64,000 nt of DNA from assembly GCA_946183365.1 (NCBI GenBank), contig CAMHAH010000008.1, forward strand, positions 54,969 to 118,968. Reading direction: 5' to 3'. The notes under the pieces were generated by a model. The model did not search any database, was not told where the DNA came from, and saw nothing but the letters and a program-made list of their open reading frames with translations. The position numbers and the translations under genes are program-made. Shown one piece after another: positions 23,477 through 32,743 of the stretch (the first letter of the stretch is position 1; every line of letters starts with the position of its first letter). The stretch is from an uncultured Clostridia bacterium. GTDB lineage: Bacteria > Bacillota > Clostridia > Oscillospirales > Acutalibacteraceae.

Positions 23477-24778
23477 ATGAGAATACGGCGCTTAACAGCG
23501 GTGATCTGTACAGCGGCTTTACTGCTGACCGGCTGTACCTCACTGAGCCTGAACGGTCCCGATATACTGGCTCCTCCGAGAGCCGCCGGAGCCCGCGCCG
23601 AGCTGCAGAAGCTGCTCGAGGATGACTCAAGCGGCAGCTACTCGCTTATAAATCCCGTCTCGGGAGAATACAAAAGCGGCATGATACTGCACGATCTGAA
23701 CAATGACGGTACGGACGAGGCTATAGCGCTGTATACAGCTAAGGACGGCAAGGCTAAGCTGCTGACCGCCGTACAAAAAGGCGGCAGCTACAAGGCTGTA
23801 GGCAGCTGTGAGCTCAGCTCAGCCAACATCACGGGTCTGAGCTTCGCCGATATAGACGCGGATAATACAGAGGAACTGATCGTCGGCTGTGACTCAGGCT
23901 CTCAGATAGCGCGGCTCAGCGTATGCTTTGTAGGCGATGAGCTTACAAAAACCGATATCGCCGAGGGCTTCACAGGCTATGTGACAGGGGATTTCGACGG
24001 CAATTCATCATCGGATATCCTCGTGCTCATGCCGGTTAATGTCGAAGCTACCGCGACCGCGGTGCTTAAGGTCTATTCAGACGGCGTGTTCAGCGATAAA
24101 TCGACCTGCGAGACCGACCCCGATATAAAGGCGTTCGCGAGGCTGAGCTTCGGTAAAGCAGATGACAGCTTATACGGCGCCTTTGCCGACGGCGTAAACG
24201 ACGCCGGCGAATACACAACGCAGCTGATATACTACGATCCCTCGACCCACGCGCTGATAAACCCGCTTCTGGTCTATACCGGATATCAAAAGACGCTCAG
24301 GGCGTCAAAGGTATTGTCAGCCGACTGTGACGGCGACGGTATCACCGAGATACCGCTTTGCGATACCATGAAATACGCAAAGGGCGAGGACGTATCTCAG
24401 GTTTGCAAGTCCATAAGCTGGTGCCGCTACAGTATCAAGCAATCGGCTCTCGAGCCTGTCGCTGACTCAGTGATATGCGACAGCATGGGCTTTGTGATAA
24501 ACCTAAAGCCCGATACCGCGGGTACGGTCACGGCACGCTGTGCCGACAAGACCGCGATGACCCTGCATAAGGTGAACGAAAAGAGCGATAAAACCGCCGC
24601 TGGCGATATCCTGATGACGATCAGGTATTACGACAAAGGCGAGTTTGACAGCTCAAAGATCCCTGAGGCGGTGCTTTATGAAAGCTCCTCGGGAGTTTAC
24701 ACCTGTATCCTGAGCGATGACTCGGGCTACACCTATGAAGAAGTAAAAAACAGCTTCAAGCTGACCGAAAATATATAA
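23477..24778 (+). CDS. Lipoprotein with FG-GAP/VCBS-like repeats
   Basis: A 433-residue predicted lipoprotein. The ATG at 23477 follows AAGGAG; the signal peptide ends in the lipobox LLTGC. The mature part holds at least four Asp-rich, possibly calcium-binding repeat segments of the DxDxDGxxE kind: DLNNDGTDEAIALYT, DIDADNTEELIVGC, DFDGNSSSDILVL and DCDGDGITEIPLCD, suggesting a beta-propeller-like fold outside the cell. It is immediately followed (26 nt) by a response regulator and then a histidine kinase, so it may be an accessory sensor for that pair or one of its outputs. No enzymatic motif is seen. Confidence 0.75.
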   Translation: MRIRRLTAVICTAALLLTGCTSLSLNGPDILAPPRAAGARAELQKLLEDDSSGSYSLINPVSGEYKSGMILHDLNNDGTDEAIALYTAKDGKAKLLTAVQKGGSYKAVGSCELSSANITGLSFADIDADNTEELIVGCDSGSQIARLSVCFVGDELTKTDIAEGFTGYVTGDFDGNSSSDILVLMPVNVEATATAVLKVYSDGVFSDKSTCETDPDIKAFARLSFGKADDSLYGAFADGVNDAGEYTTQLIYYDPSTHALINPLLVYTGYQKTLRASKVLSADCDGDGITEIPLCDTMKYAKGEDVSQVCKSISWCRYSIKQSALEPVADSVICDSMGFVINLKPDTAGTVTARCADKTAMTLHKVNEKSDKTAAGDILMTIRYYDKGEFDSSKIPEAVLYESSSGVYTCILSDDSGYTYEEVKNSFKLTENI

Positions 24779-24804
24779 CATTATCCCGATCGGAGGTTAA
24801 TATT

Positions 24805-25509
24805 ATGAAAAAGATTCTTGTATGTGAAGACGAGGCGGCTATCAGAGACTTCGTTGTCATCAACCTCAGAAGAGCAGGCTACGAGGTAGTAGAGGCCGAC
24901 TGCGGCGAGATGGCTCTCGAAAAATACGAGGAGCATAACGGCGACTTTGACGTAGCGATACTCGACATCATGATGCCCGGTATCGACGGCCTGCAGGTAT
25001 GCAAGGAGCTCAGGAACAAGAACTCGGGCATAGGCATAATCATGCTCTCAGCCCGCACACAGGAGATGGACAAGGTCACGGGTCTCATGCTCGGCGCAGA
25101 CGACTATATAACCAAGCCCTTCTCACCCTCTGAGCTTACTGCCCGCGTAGACTCGCTCTACCGCAGAGTATCTCTCTCTGAGCAGAAGAACGAGAACAAC
25201 TTCAAGGAGGAGCTGCAGAGCGGTATCTTCACCCTCAATCTGCGCAACCGCGCTCTGATGAAGAACGGCAAGATGATAGAGCTCACTCAGGTAGAGTTCC
25301 AGATCATGGAGTACTTCTTCTCAAATCCCGGAGTAGCTCTCGACCGTACCGATATCCTCAATCACGTTTGGGGCGAGGCGTATGTCGGCGAGGAGAAGAT
25401 CGTCGACGTAAACATCCGCCGTCTGCGCATGAAGGTAGAGGACGAGCCCTCTAACCCCAAGTACATCGTGACCGTATGGGGTCTCGGGTACAAGTGGGAC
25501 ACAGTCTGA
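24805..25509 (+). CDS. OmpR/PhoB-family response regulator
   Basis: A 234-residue two-component regulator. The receiver domain has the acidic pair ED (residues 8-9), the phospho-acceptor Asp54 in AILDIMMPG and the Lys of YITKPFSP; the winged helix follows from about residue 130 (ELTQVEFQIMEYFFSNPGVALDR...). It would bind DNA when phosphorylated by the kinase encoded 120 bp downstream. A hairpin lies between the two genes. Target genes unknown. Confidence 0.93.
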   Translation: MKKILVCEDEAAIRDFVVINLRRAGYEVVEADCGEMALEKYEEHNGDFDVAILDIMMPGIDGLQVCKELRNKNSGIGIIMLSARTQEMDKVTGLMLGADDYITKPFSPSELTARVDSLYRRVSLSEQKNENNFKEELQSGIFTLNLRNRALMKNGKMIELTQVEFQIMEYFFSNPGVALDRTDILNHVWGEAYVGEEKIVDVNIRRLRMKVEDEPSNPKYIVTVWGLGYKWDTV

Positions 25510-25535
25510 GAGACTGAACAGCTTAACGGAATAAC

Positions 25536-25594
25536 AGCCCTGAGGTTGCGGGTCTTATGCCCGCAACCGCTCATGTTACGCGTTTTAGGACTGT
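25536..25594 (+). promoter_or_regulatory. Nested hairpin between response regulator and kinase
   Basis: An inner perfect stem GGTTGCGGG (25544-25552)/CCCGCAACC (25560-25568), enclosed by a weaker outer AACAGCCCT/AGGACTGTT pairing. No T-run follows the inner stem, so it looks like a stability or translation-control structure rather than a terminator. Confidence 0.5.
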
Positions 25595-25630
25595 TATTAT
25601 AATATTCGCGAAAGAAGGGAGTGACAGCGT

Positions 25631-27091
25631 ATGTTCAAGGGTATCAACAAACGGTGGCTCATAAACACCTTCGGCGTTGTGCTGGCGATAATCGTACTGT
25701 TGGTGATAACCCTGTCCGTAGCTGTACACTCACTGTGCTACAATACCGTCGAGGGCGCGCTTGTGAGCCGCTGCGAAGAGCTCGGGTCGGTTTTTCCGGA
25801 TTACACAGCCGAGAACACCGAGAGCTTCATGAGCAAGGCTACAGCCTATGCCTCAAACTTTGAGTACAAGGACGAGATGGAGGTCGAGGTCCTCGACTCA
25901 ACAGGTCACATAGTGTTCACCTCTACCGGCTTTGAAGCCGATAACGAGGTGATCTCAGGTTATGACGACGCCGCAAAAGCAGAAAACGGTTTGTCCCGCT
26001 TTGTCGGGCGTTCATCATCGGGCGAAAAGGTGATGGCTTATGTCAGGGTCATCCGCAACGCTCAGGGCAAGGAGCTCGGAGCGATAAGATATGTCTCGTC
26101 TCTCAGGAACGCCGACAGCAAGGTGCTCATATATACTCTTATAGCCTCGGCTGTGGGACTTATCATCATCGTTGTAGTCGGGCTCTCGGGCTATTACTTC
26201 ATCCGCTCTATCATAAAGCCCGTGCAGGAGATGACCGATACAGCCCGCCGTATAGCTCAGGGCGACTTCTCGGCTAAAATAGACAAGATGTATGACGACG
26301 AGATAGGCGAGCTGTGCGACAGTATCAACGACATGGCTAAGGAGCTTGACGCAAACGAAAAGCTAAAGAACGACTTCATCTCACGAGTATCTCACGAGCT
26401 GCGTACTCCGCTGACAGCCATAAAGGGCTGGGCAGAGACCATGCAGTACGGAGTGCCCGACCGCATAACCCTTGAGAAGGGTATGAGCGTCATCGTAAAG
26501 GAGAGCTCGCGTCTGACCTCGCTTGTCGAGGAGCTGCTCGACTTCTCAAAGCTGCAGAGCGGCAGACTGACCATGCAGATGGAGCGCATGGATATACTCG
26601 CCGAGATAGACGAGGCTGTGTATATGCTCAAAGAGCGCGCGCTGTCGGAGGGCAAGCACCTGTTATATGACGACCCCGAGGAAATGCCGATCATCTACGG
26701 CGACAAAAACCGCTTGAAACAGGTATTCCTTAATGTTATCGACAACGCTTTGAAATACACCCCCGAGGGCGGTATGATCGGCGTACAGGTATATCAGGAT
26801 TTCAAAGAGCATACCATCAAGGTCGTAGTAGCTGACAACGGCTGCGGTATAAACGCCGAGGATCTGCCCAAGGTAAAAGATAAATTCTACAAAGCCAATC
26901 AGAAGATCAACGGCTCCGGCATAGGTCTCGCCGTAGCCGATGAGATAATAAAGATGCACAAGGGCTCTCTCGATATCGAGAGCTCACCCGAGGTCGGCAC
27001 GACCGTCACCATATCGCTGCCTATCTTTAACGAGGCGGCGGCGCTGGATGACGACAGCCAGCCCTTAGGCGGTATAACGCCGCAGCAATAA
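25631..27091 (+). CDS. Sensor histidine kinase
   Basis: A 486-residue membrane kinase. TM1 at about residues 10-34, an extracytoplasmic domain at about 35-163, TM2 at about 165-191, HAMP at about 192-245, HisKA with His255 in FISRVSHELRTPLTAIKG, and HATPase_c with NVIDNALKYTPEGG (N box), VADNGCGI (G1) and GSGIGLAVADEI (G2). The layout matches PhoR/WalK/ResE-type kinases, although it lacks the PAS domain. It autophosphorylates and passes phosphate to the neighbouring regulator. The signal is unknown; the adjacent FG-GAP lipoprotein is a candidate partner. Confidence 0.93.
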   Translation: MFKGINKRWLINTFGVVLAIIVLLVITLSVAVHSLCYNTVEGALVSRCEELGSVFPDYTAENTESFMSKATAYASNFEYKDEMEVEVLDSTGHIVFTSTGFEADNEVISGYDDAAKAENGLSRFVGRSSSGEKVMAYVRVIRNAQGKELGAIRYVSSLRNADSKVLIYTLIASAVGLIIIVVVGLSGYYFIRSIIKPVQEMTDTARRIAQGDFSAKIDKMYDDEIGELCDSINDMAKELDANEKLKNDFISRVSHELRTPLTAIKGWAETMQYGVPDRITLEKGMSVIVKESSRLTSLVEELLDFSKLQSGRLTMQMERMDILAEIDEAVYMLKERALSEGKHLLYDDPEEMPIIYGDKNRLKQVFLNVIDNALKYTPEGGMIGVQVYQDFKEHTIKVVVADNGCGINAEDLPKVKDKFYKANQKINGSGIGLAVADEIIKMHKGSLDIESSPEVGTTVTISLPIFNEAAALDDDSQPLGGITPQQ

Positions 27092-27113
27092 GCGCTTAAT
27101 CGCTGTCCTGCCG

Positions 27114-27391
27114 TAAGCAACCGAGAATAAATCCGAACACGCTGTAAATGGCAATATTTCGGAATAATTCGGCTTATCAATCTTGGCAGGCGCCAGCCTG
27201 CCTGCACTTTCTGCACCGAATTCTTCTCGAAATCTTGCACATTTTCAGTCCTTCGGAGTTTTGCCGGAGCAGATTTTCGTCTGATCGCGGCAAAACCACA
27301 GCGAACCCTGACGGGTTCGCGAGGATTTTAACAAAGAGCGGGCGGAAATATGCCCGTCAAAACCGGGTTCGGATTTGTTCTCGGTTGCTTA
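27114..27391. mobile_element. 278-bp hairpin-rich element with 28-bp inverted ends
   Basis: The ends at 27114-27141 and 27364-27391 are inverted copies, 26 of 28 bases alike (TAAGCAACCGAGAA...AAATCCGAAC...CG). The interior has several strong stems: GGCAGGC/GCCTGCC (27185-27202), GTTTTGCCG...CGGCAAAAC (27258-27296) enclosing CAGA/TCTG, and GCGAACCC/GGGTTCGC (27301-27320). No reading frame is credible. It lies between the kinase gene and the DUF1385 gene. It could be a MITE or a structured RNA repeat; the share of each is undecidable here. Confidence 0.65.
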
Positions 27392-27469
27392 AGCGGACAG
27401 ATATCATATAAATGATCACTCTGCCTGATCTGTACAAAAAGGTCACGCGGAGTATTAAGAAGGTATTTT

Positions 27470-28477
27470 ATGGAAAAACAAAACGATAAAAAGCAACAAA
27501 AGCGCATCACCTCTATCGGCGGCTCTGCGCTGATAGAAGGCATCATGATGCGCGGACCCAAGCGCACTACGGTAGCCTGCAGAGTTGACAAGGACACCAT
27601 ACATACCGAGGATATCGAGGTGAAGCCGCTTTTCAAAAGCAAATTCTGGAAGCTGCCGCTGATACGCGGTATAGCGGGCATGATAGACAGTATGCGCCTG
27701 AGCTACAAGGCTCTGGGGCTCTCAGCCGACAAAGCTCTCGAAGCGGGCCTCGTCGAAGAAGAAGAGCCCTCGAAATTTGAGAAATGGCTTGAGGACAAAT
27801 TCGGCGACAAGCTGATGAACGTCATAATGGTCATCGCCTCGATCTTAGGCGTTGTTCTGGCTCTGGGACTGTTCGTGTTCCTGCCGTCATTCCTCTATGA
27901 CTGGCTGATAAAGCCCAATATCGGAGATATGAACGAAGGCTGGATAAGAGTTATCAAGTCAGCGTTCGAGGGCGTGTTGAAGATACTGCTGTTCCTGGGC
28001 TATCTGCTCCTTGTATCGCGCATGGAGGATATGAAGCGCGTATTCAAGTATCACGGAGCCGAGCACAAGACCATATTCTGTTATGAAAACGACGAGGAGC
28101 TCACCGTAGAGAACGTACGCAAGCAGATACGTTTCCATCCCCGCTGCGGAACATCCTTCCTCGTAGTCACCCTGCTCGTGGGCATATTCGTAGGTATGTT
28201 CATACCTCCCGAGCCCTTCGGCGTAGCTTTCCTGCGACCCGTGTTCCGTCTGCTGCTTCTGCCTGTCATGGTGGGGCTTGGCTATGAGTTCATCAAGCTC
28301 TGCGGCAGACACGACAACAAGCTCACCCGCATACTCGCTACACCGGGTCTGTGGGCTCAGCGCATCACAACAAAAGAACCCGACGACGAGATGATTGAGT
28401 GCGCCATCGCCGCCATGAAGGAAGTTATCCCCGACGACGGCTCTGACATTATAAATGACTGTTCCTGCGCTCAGTAA
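27470..28477 (+). CDS. DUF1385 family integral membrane protein
   Basis: A 335-residue protein with the family's start SIGGSALIEGIMMRGP, several membrane segments in the middle and late part, and the conserved YHGAEHKTIFCYEND...FHPRCGTSFL signature with His and Cys residues that may bind metal. DUF1385 genes lie directly before prmC in many Firmicutes, as here (overlap of 23 bp). Function is unknown; some annotate it as a metal-dependent membrane enzyme without proof. Confidence 0.88.
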   Translation: MEKQNDKKQQKRITSIGGSALIEGIMMRGPKRTTVACRVDKDTIHTEDIEVKPLFKSKFWKLPLIRGIAGMIDSMRLSYKALGLSADKALEAGLVEEEEPSKFEKWLEDKFGDKLMNVIMVIASILGVVLALGLFVFLPSFLYDWLIKPNIGDMNEGWIRVIKSAFEGVLKILLFLGYLLLVSRMEDMKRVFKYHGAEHKTIFCYENDEELTVENVRKQIRFHPRCGTSFLVVTLLVGIFVGMFIPPEPFGVAFLRPVFRLLLLPVMVGLGYEFIKLCGRHDNKLTRILATPGLWAQRITTKEPDDEMIECAIAAMKEVIPDDGSDIINDCSCAQ

Positions 28478-29297
28478 CCTGATAAAGGGCATATTGACCC
28501 GCGCGGGAGTAGATAACCCCGACGGCGATACCCGCGAGATACTCTCGGCGGTCATCGGGTGTGACTATACTCAGCTCTTTGCATTTCGCGATAAAGAGAT
28601 GGACGACGCTTCTGCCGAAAAGGCTATAGAAATGGCTCGGCGCCGAGCCGGCGGCGAGCCTATACAGTACGTCATCGGCTCATGGAGCTTTATGGGCAGG
28701 GACTACACGGTCGGCAAGGGTGTGCTGATACCGCGCGACGACACAGAGGTCGCCGTTACACAGGCGCTAAAACTGATAAAGAACGTGCCCTCGCCCGTTA
28801 TAGTTGATCTGTGCTCAGGCTCGGGCATCATAGCTATAACTCTTGAAAGAGAGCTGAGCGGAGCTGAGGTTTACGCGGTAGAGAAAAGCCCCGAGGCATA
28901 CGACTACCTAAAAAAGAATATCGGGCTCAATGGCTCCGATACGATCCCGATCAACGCAGATCTGAACGACTGCGTAGGGGATTTCGCCGATATGAGCCTT
29001 GATATGATAATATCCAACCCGCCGTATATCCGCACCGACGAGCTCAGCGACCTGCAGAGCGAGGTGCAGTATGAGCCGAAGATGGCGCTCGACGGCGGCG
29101 AGAGCGGCTTTGACTTCTACGATATGATAATCTCAAAATGGAGCACAAAGCTGAAAAACGGCGGCTATATCGTATTTGAGATCGGCGAGGGTCAGTTTGA
29201 ATATATATCCGAGCTGTTAATAAACAACGGCTATACCGATATAAAGGGATATCCCGATATACAGGGTATCACCAGAGCGATTACCGCTAAAAAATAG
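28455..29297 (+). CDS. prmC: Peptide chain release factor glutamine N5-methyltransferase PrmC
   Basis: A 280-residue SAM methyltransferase that methylates the GGQ glutamine of release factors. It has the N-terminal helical domain, the SAM motif VDLCSGSGIIAI and the catalytic NPPY in IISNPPYIRTDEL. The ATG at 28455 lies inside the end of the DUF1385 gene, implying coupling. prfA, often next, is not in this window. Confidence 0.93.
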   Translation: MTVPALSNLIKGILTRAGVDNPDGDTREILSAVIGCDYTQLFAFRDKEMDDASAEKAIEMARRRAGGEPIQYVIGSWSFMGRDYTVGKGVLIPRDDTEVAVTQALKLIKNVPSPVIVDLCSGSGIIAITLERELSGAEVYAVEKSPEAYDYLKKNIGLNGSDTIPINADLNDCVGDFADMSLDMIISNPPYIRTDELSDLQSEVQYEPKMALDGGESGFDFYDMIISKWSTKLKNGGYIVFEIGEGQFEYISELLINNGYTDIKGYPDIQGITRAITAKK

Positions 29298-29373
29298 AAA
29301 TTTTGTTCGAATATTCCTTGATTATTTCAAACATATATGCTATAATATTGAAGTCGGGAACGATACTCAGTAT

Positions 29374-29420
29374 CGGGAGGAGCAAACCCCGAATTCGGGA
29401 GGAGCAAGCCCCTCCCCTAC
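29374..29420. repeat. GGGAGGAGC repeat, one partial and one full copy (recA leader)
   Basis: CGGGAGGAGCAAACCCCG at 29374-29391 is followed by a full unit at 29396-29420 (CGGGAGGAGCAAGCCCC, then TCCCCTAC), folding GGGAGG/CCTCCC. It lies 37 nt before recA and so is probably in its mRNA leader. Other copies: 44276-44300 and 59261-59395. Confidence 0.7.
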
Positions 29421-29456
29421 AGTAATAAAAGACAGAAACCGAAGGAGAGATTAACA

Positions 29457-30578
29457 ATGGCTGTTGATAAGAACAAGGCGCTTGAAACCGCGCTGTCACA
29501 GATCGAGAAGCAGTTCGGCAAGGGCGCCGTCATGAAGCTCGGTCAGAATTCTCATATGAACGTAGAGCATATATCAACGGGCTCGCTGAGCCTTGATATA
29601 GCTTTAGGTATCGGCGGTCTGCCCCGCGGCAGGATCGTCGAGATATACGGACCCGAGAGCTCGGGCAAAACTACCCTCTCGCTGCACTGCATAGCCGAGG
29701 GTCAGAAGAACGGCGGCAACGTAGCATTCATCGACGTCGAGCACGCTCTCGATCCCGTTTACGCCGCCGCTTTAGGCGTAGACGTAGACTCTCTCTTGGT
29801 ATCTCAGCCCGACACAGGTGAGGATGCTCTTGAGATCGCCGAGGCGCTAATCCGCTCGGGCGCTATCGACGTCATCGTTATCGACTCTGTAGCCGCGCTC
29901 GTACCCAAAGCGGAGATCGAGGGCGAGATGGGTGAGAGCCATGTCGGTCTGCACGCGCGCCTGATGTCTCAGGCATTGAGAAAGCTCGCCGGCGCTATCA
30001 ACAAGTCGAACTGCGTAGCTATCTTCATCAATCAGCTTCGTGAGAAGGTAGGCGTTGTCTACGGCAATCCCGAGGTCACCACAGGCGGCAGAGCGCTTAA
30101 GTTCTACTCATCCGTTCGTATAGACATCCGCCGTATCGAGACCCTTAAGGCTAACGGCGAGATGATCGGCTCACGCACAAGAGCCAAGGTAGTAAAAAAT
30201 AAGATCGCTCCTCCCTTTAAGGAGGCGGAATTCGATATAATGTACGGCGAGGGCATCAGCCGCGTAGGCGAGCTGGTCGATCTTGCCGTAAAGGCAGACG
30301 TAATGCAGAAGAGCGGCGCGTGGTTCTATTACGGAGAGAAACGTCTCGGACAGGGCCGCGACAACGTAAAGGAGCTGCTCAGGAACGACGACGAGCTGCG
30401 CAACGAGATAGAGGCGAAGCTTTGGGAGAATATCGACAAGCTCAGTGCCCGCCCCAAAAAGGCGGCTAAGGCAACGCCCGTGACAGCTCCCGCCGCAAAG
30501 GTCGAGCCCGTCGCGGAGCCTGCTCCCGCCGAAAAAAAGAAGAAAAGCTCAAAAATCGACATCCTTGTTGAAGACTGA
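29457..30578 (+). CDS. recA: Recombinase RecA
   Basis: A 373-residue RecA, ATP-dependent strand-exchange protein and SOS co-protease. It has Walker [21 protein letters not shown] Walker B context, [18 protein letters not shown] (loop L1 region) and [14 protein letters not shown]. The C-terminal tail beyond residue 330 is Ala/Pro/Lys rich, not acidic until the last residues (KIDILVED). GGAGAG precedes the ATG. No convincing LexA box was recognised upstream. The stop TGA overlaps the recX ATG by one base. Confidence 0.98.
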   Translation: MAVDKNKALETALSQIEKQFGKGAVMKLGQNSHMNVEHISTGSLSLDIALGIGGLPRGRIVEIYGPESSGKTTLSLHCIAEGQKNGGNVAFIDVEHALDPVYAAALGVDVDSLLVSQPDTGEDALEIAEALIRSGAIDVIVIDSVAALVPKAEIEGEMGESHVGLHARLMSQALRKLAGAINKSNCVAIFINQLREKVGVVYGNPEVTTGGRALKFYSSVRIDIRRIETLKANGEMIGSRTRAKVVKNKIAPPFKEAEFDIMYGEGISRVGELVDLAVKADVMQKSGAWFYYGEKRLGQGRDNVKELLRNDDELRNEIEAKLWENIDKLSARPKKAAKATPVTAPAAKVEPVAEPAPAEKKKKSSKIDILVED

Positions 30579-31189
30579 TGCAGATAACCGCCATAGAGCC
30601 CCGCAGAAAGGGGCTCTCTGCTCTGTATATCGACGGTGAGTTCGCCTTAAAGCTCGACGCCGAGGTGCTGATAGCTCTGCGCTTTGACGTAGGGCGTGAG
30701 ATCACCGACGAGGAGCTTCATGAATGTATAGAGACTTCTCAGCTAAAGCGCTGTAAGGACAAGGCTATGTGGCTTATATCCTACCGCGACCACTCACGCA
30801 AGGAGCTCATCGATAAGCTCAGACGGGATTACAGCGAAGAGAGCTGTATCAAAACCGCCGACAGGCTCGGGGAGCTCGGGCTGATCGACGACAGCCGCTT
30901 CGCGAGGCGCTACACAGCAGACCTTATTAACATAAAGCACCTTTCGGAGCGCGGCATACGCCAAAAGCTCAGAGAAAAGGGCATCGACCGCGACCTTATC
31001 GACGAGGTAGTGGACGAATTAAGTATCGACGAGGAAGAACAGATCAGAGCTATCATAGAGAAGAAATACGCGCGGGTGCTCTCTGACGAAAAGGGTCAAA
31101 GACGCGCCGCGAACGCTCTCGCCCGCCTCGGCTTCTCATATCAGGACATAAAGAGCGTAATGAGCGAATATATAGATGATATCGAATGA
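30578..31189 (+). CDS. recX: RecA regulator RecX
   Basis: A 203-residue helical protein with the tandem three-helix RecX repeats: AMWLISYRDHSRKELIDKL, then DRLGELGLIDDSRFARRY, SERGIRQKLREKGID and ANALARLGFSYQDIK. RecX binds RecA filaments and tunes their growth. One-base overlap with recA couples its translation. The N-terminal strand region (ITAIEPRRKGLSALYIDGEFALKLD) is as in Firmicutes homologues. Confidence 0.93.
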   Translation: MQITAIEPRRKGLSALYIDGEFALKLDAEVLIALRFDVGREITDEELHECIETSQLKRCKDKAMWLISYRDHSRKELIDKLRRDYSEESCIKTADRLGELGLIDDSRFARRYTADLINIKHLSERGIRQKLREKGIDRDLIDEVVDELSIDEEEQIRAIIEKKYARVLSDEKGQRRAANALARLGFSYQDIKSVMSEYIDDIE

Positions 31190-31307
31190 TCCACTTTCTC
31201 TTTCTAAGCTCAAATTCAATACAGGCGCGGGCAGGACACGCGTGCCACGCCCTCCCATAACCATTCACCAAATAAAGCCATTCACCATTAAAAAAAGGAT
31301 TGATAAA

Positions 31308-32636
31308 ATGCCTGACACCGTAGGAATTGTTTCTCTCGGCTGCGCTAAAAACCGCGTAGACGCCGAGATGATGATGTATCAACTCAATAAAGCGGGCTTC
31401 AAGCTCGTTCAGGACGCCGCTATGGCTGTCGCCGCAATCATCAATACCTGCGGCTTTATAGAGAGTGCCAAGCAGGAGAGTATCGACGAGATACTTGAGC
31501 TTGCCGAGCTGAAGAAGGAAGGCAAGATCAAGGCGCTGATAGTGACGGGCTGTCTTGCCGAGCGCTATAACAGCGAGGTAATGAAGGAGCTCAGCGAGGT
31601 AGACGCCGTCATAGGTATCGGCAAGAACGCCGATATCGCCGATGTGGTAAGAAAAGCCCTCAGCGGCGAGAAATACGAGTGCTTCCCCGATAAGATGGAG
31701 CTGCCCCTTGAGGGCGGCAGGGTACAGAGCACAGAACAGCACTGGGCTTATCTCAAGATAGCCGACGGCTGTGACAACTGCTGTACATACTGCGCTATCC
31801 CGCTGATACGCGGACGCTTCCGCTCACGCAGGATGGAGAATATCGTCGAAGAGGCTCAGCGTTTAGTCAGAAACGGCGTCAAGGAGATAAACGTCATAGC
31901 TCAGGATACCACCCGCTACGGCGAGGATATCTACGGCGAGTTGAAGCTCGCCGAGCTGCTCAGGAAGCTGTGCGAGATCGAGGGTCTAAAGTGGATAAGG
32001 GTCTTATACTGCTACCCCGACCGCATCACCGACGAGCTTCTCGACGCTATAAGAGAAGAGAAAAAAATAGTTAAATATATAGACCTGCCGCTCCAGCACT
32101 GCAACGGCAGGATACTCAAGGCGATGAACCGCCGCGGAGATAAAGAGAGCCTGACCGCTCTCGTCAAACACATAAGAGAGAAGATACCGGGCGTTGTCCT
32201 GCGAACCACACTTATCGCGGGCTTTCCCTCTGAGAGCGAGAGCGACTTTGAGGAGCTTAGCGCGTTTGTAGAAGAAGCGCGCTTTGAGCGCCTCGGGTGC
32301 TTCGCCTACTCTAAAGAAGAGGATACCCCCGCGGCGCTGCTGCCCGATCAAATAGACGAGGACGTAAAGAACCGTCGAGCCGAGATAATCACCGAGCAGG
32401 AGGCTGTGATACTCAACGACTTCTGTGAGAGCATAGTCGGCAAAGAGATCGACGTTCTTGTAGACGGTTTTGACCGCTACGCCGAGTGTTGGTTCGGCCG
32501 CTCGGTATACGACGCTCCCGAAGTAGATCCCTGTGTGTTCTTTACCGTAGGCGATACCAAACCGAGAGCCGGAGATATCGTAAGAGTAAAGATAACCGAC
32601 CATATCGACTGCGACCTGACAGGCGAGATGGTATGA
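31308..32636 (+). CDS. rimO: Ribosomal protein S12 methylthiotransferase RimO
   Basis: A 442-residue radical-SAM methylthiotransferase that modifies the conserved Asp of ribosomal protein S12. The ATG at 31308 follows AAAGGA; an upstream in-frame ATG at 31176 would overlap recX and lacks a ribosome site. The UPF0004 domain starts with VSLGCAKNRVDAEMM, the radical-SAM cluster is GCDNCCTYCAIP (Cx3Cx2C with an extra Cys inside), and the TRAM domain is at the C-terminus. It precedes pgsA, a common order in Firmicutes. Confidence 0.95.
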   Translation: MPDTVGIVSLGCAKNRVDAEMMMYQLNKAGFKLVQDAAMAVAAIINTCGFIESAKQESIDEILELAELKKEGKIKALIVTGCLAERYNSEVMKELSEVDAVIGIGKNADIADVVRKALSGEKYECFPDKMELPLEGGRVQSTEQHWAYLKIADGCDNCCTYCAIPLIRGRFRSRRMENIVEEAQRLVRNGVKEINVIAQDTTRYGEDIYGELKLAELLRKLCEIEGLKWIRVLYCYPDRITDELLDAIREEKKIVKYIDLPLQHCNGRILKAMNRRGDKESLTALVKHIREKIPGVVLRTTLIAGFPSESESDFEELSAFVEEARFERLGCFAYSKEEDTPAALLPDQIDEDVKNRRAEIITEQEAVILNDFCESIVGKEIDVLVDGFDRYAECWFGRSVYDAPEVDPCVFFTVGDTKPRAGDIVRVKITDHIDCDLTGEMV

Positions 32637-32743
32637 CCCGTTGAACGGTAAGTCATATTTAATACTTTTTCCGTTCACTTCAAACTCGCGGTGATACCGC
32701 GCGTACAGAGCGTTTCCAATTCTTTCATTATAAAGGTGCTTTT

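Noticed and set aside
27148..27411. Short open frames in the 278-bp element
   Set aside because: Explained by hairpin arms; no start signals, frames not protein-like.
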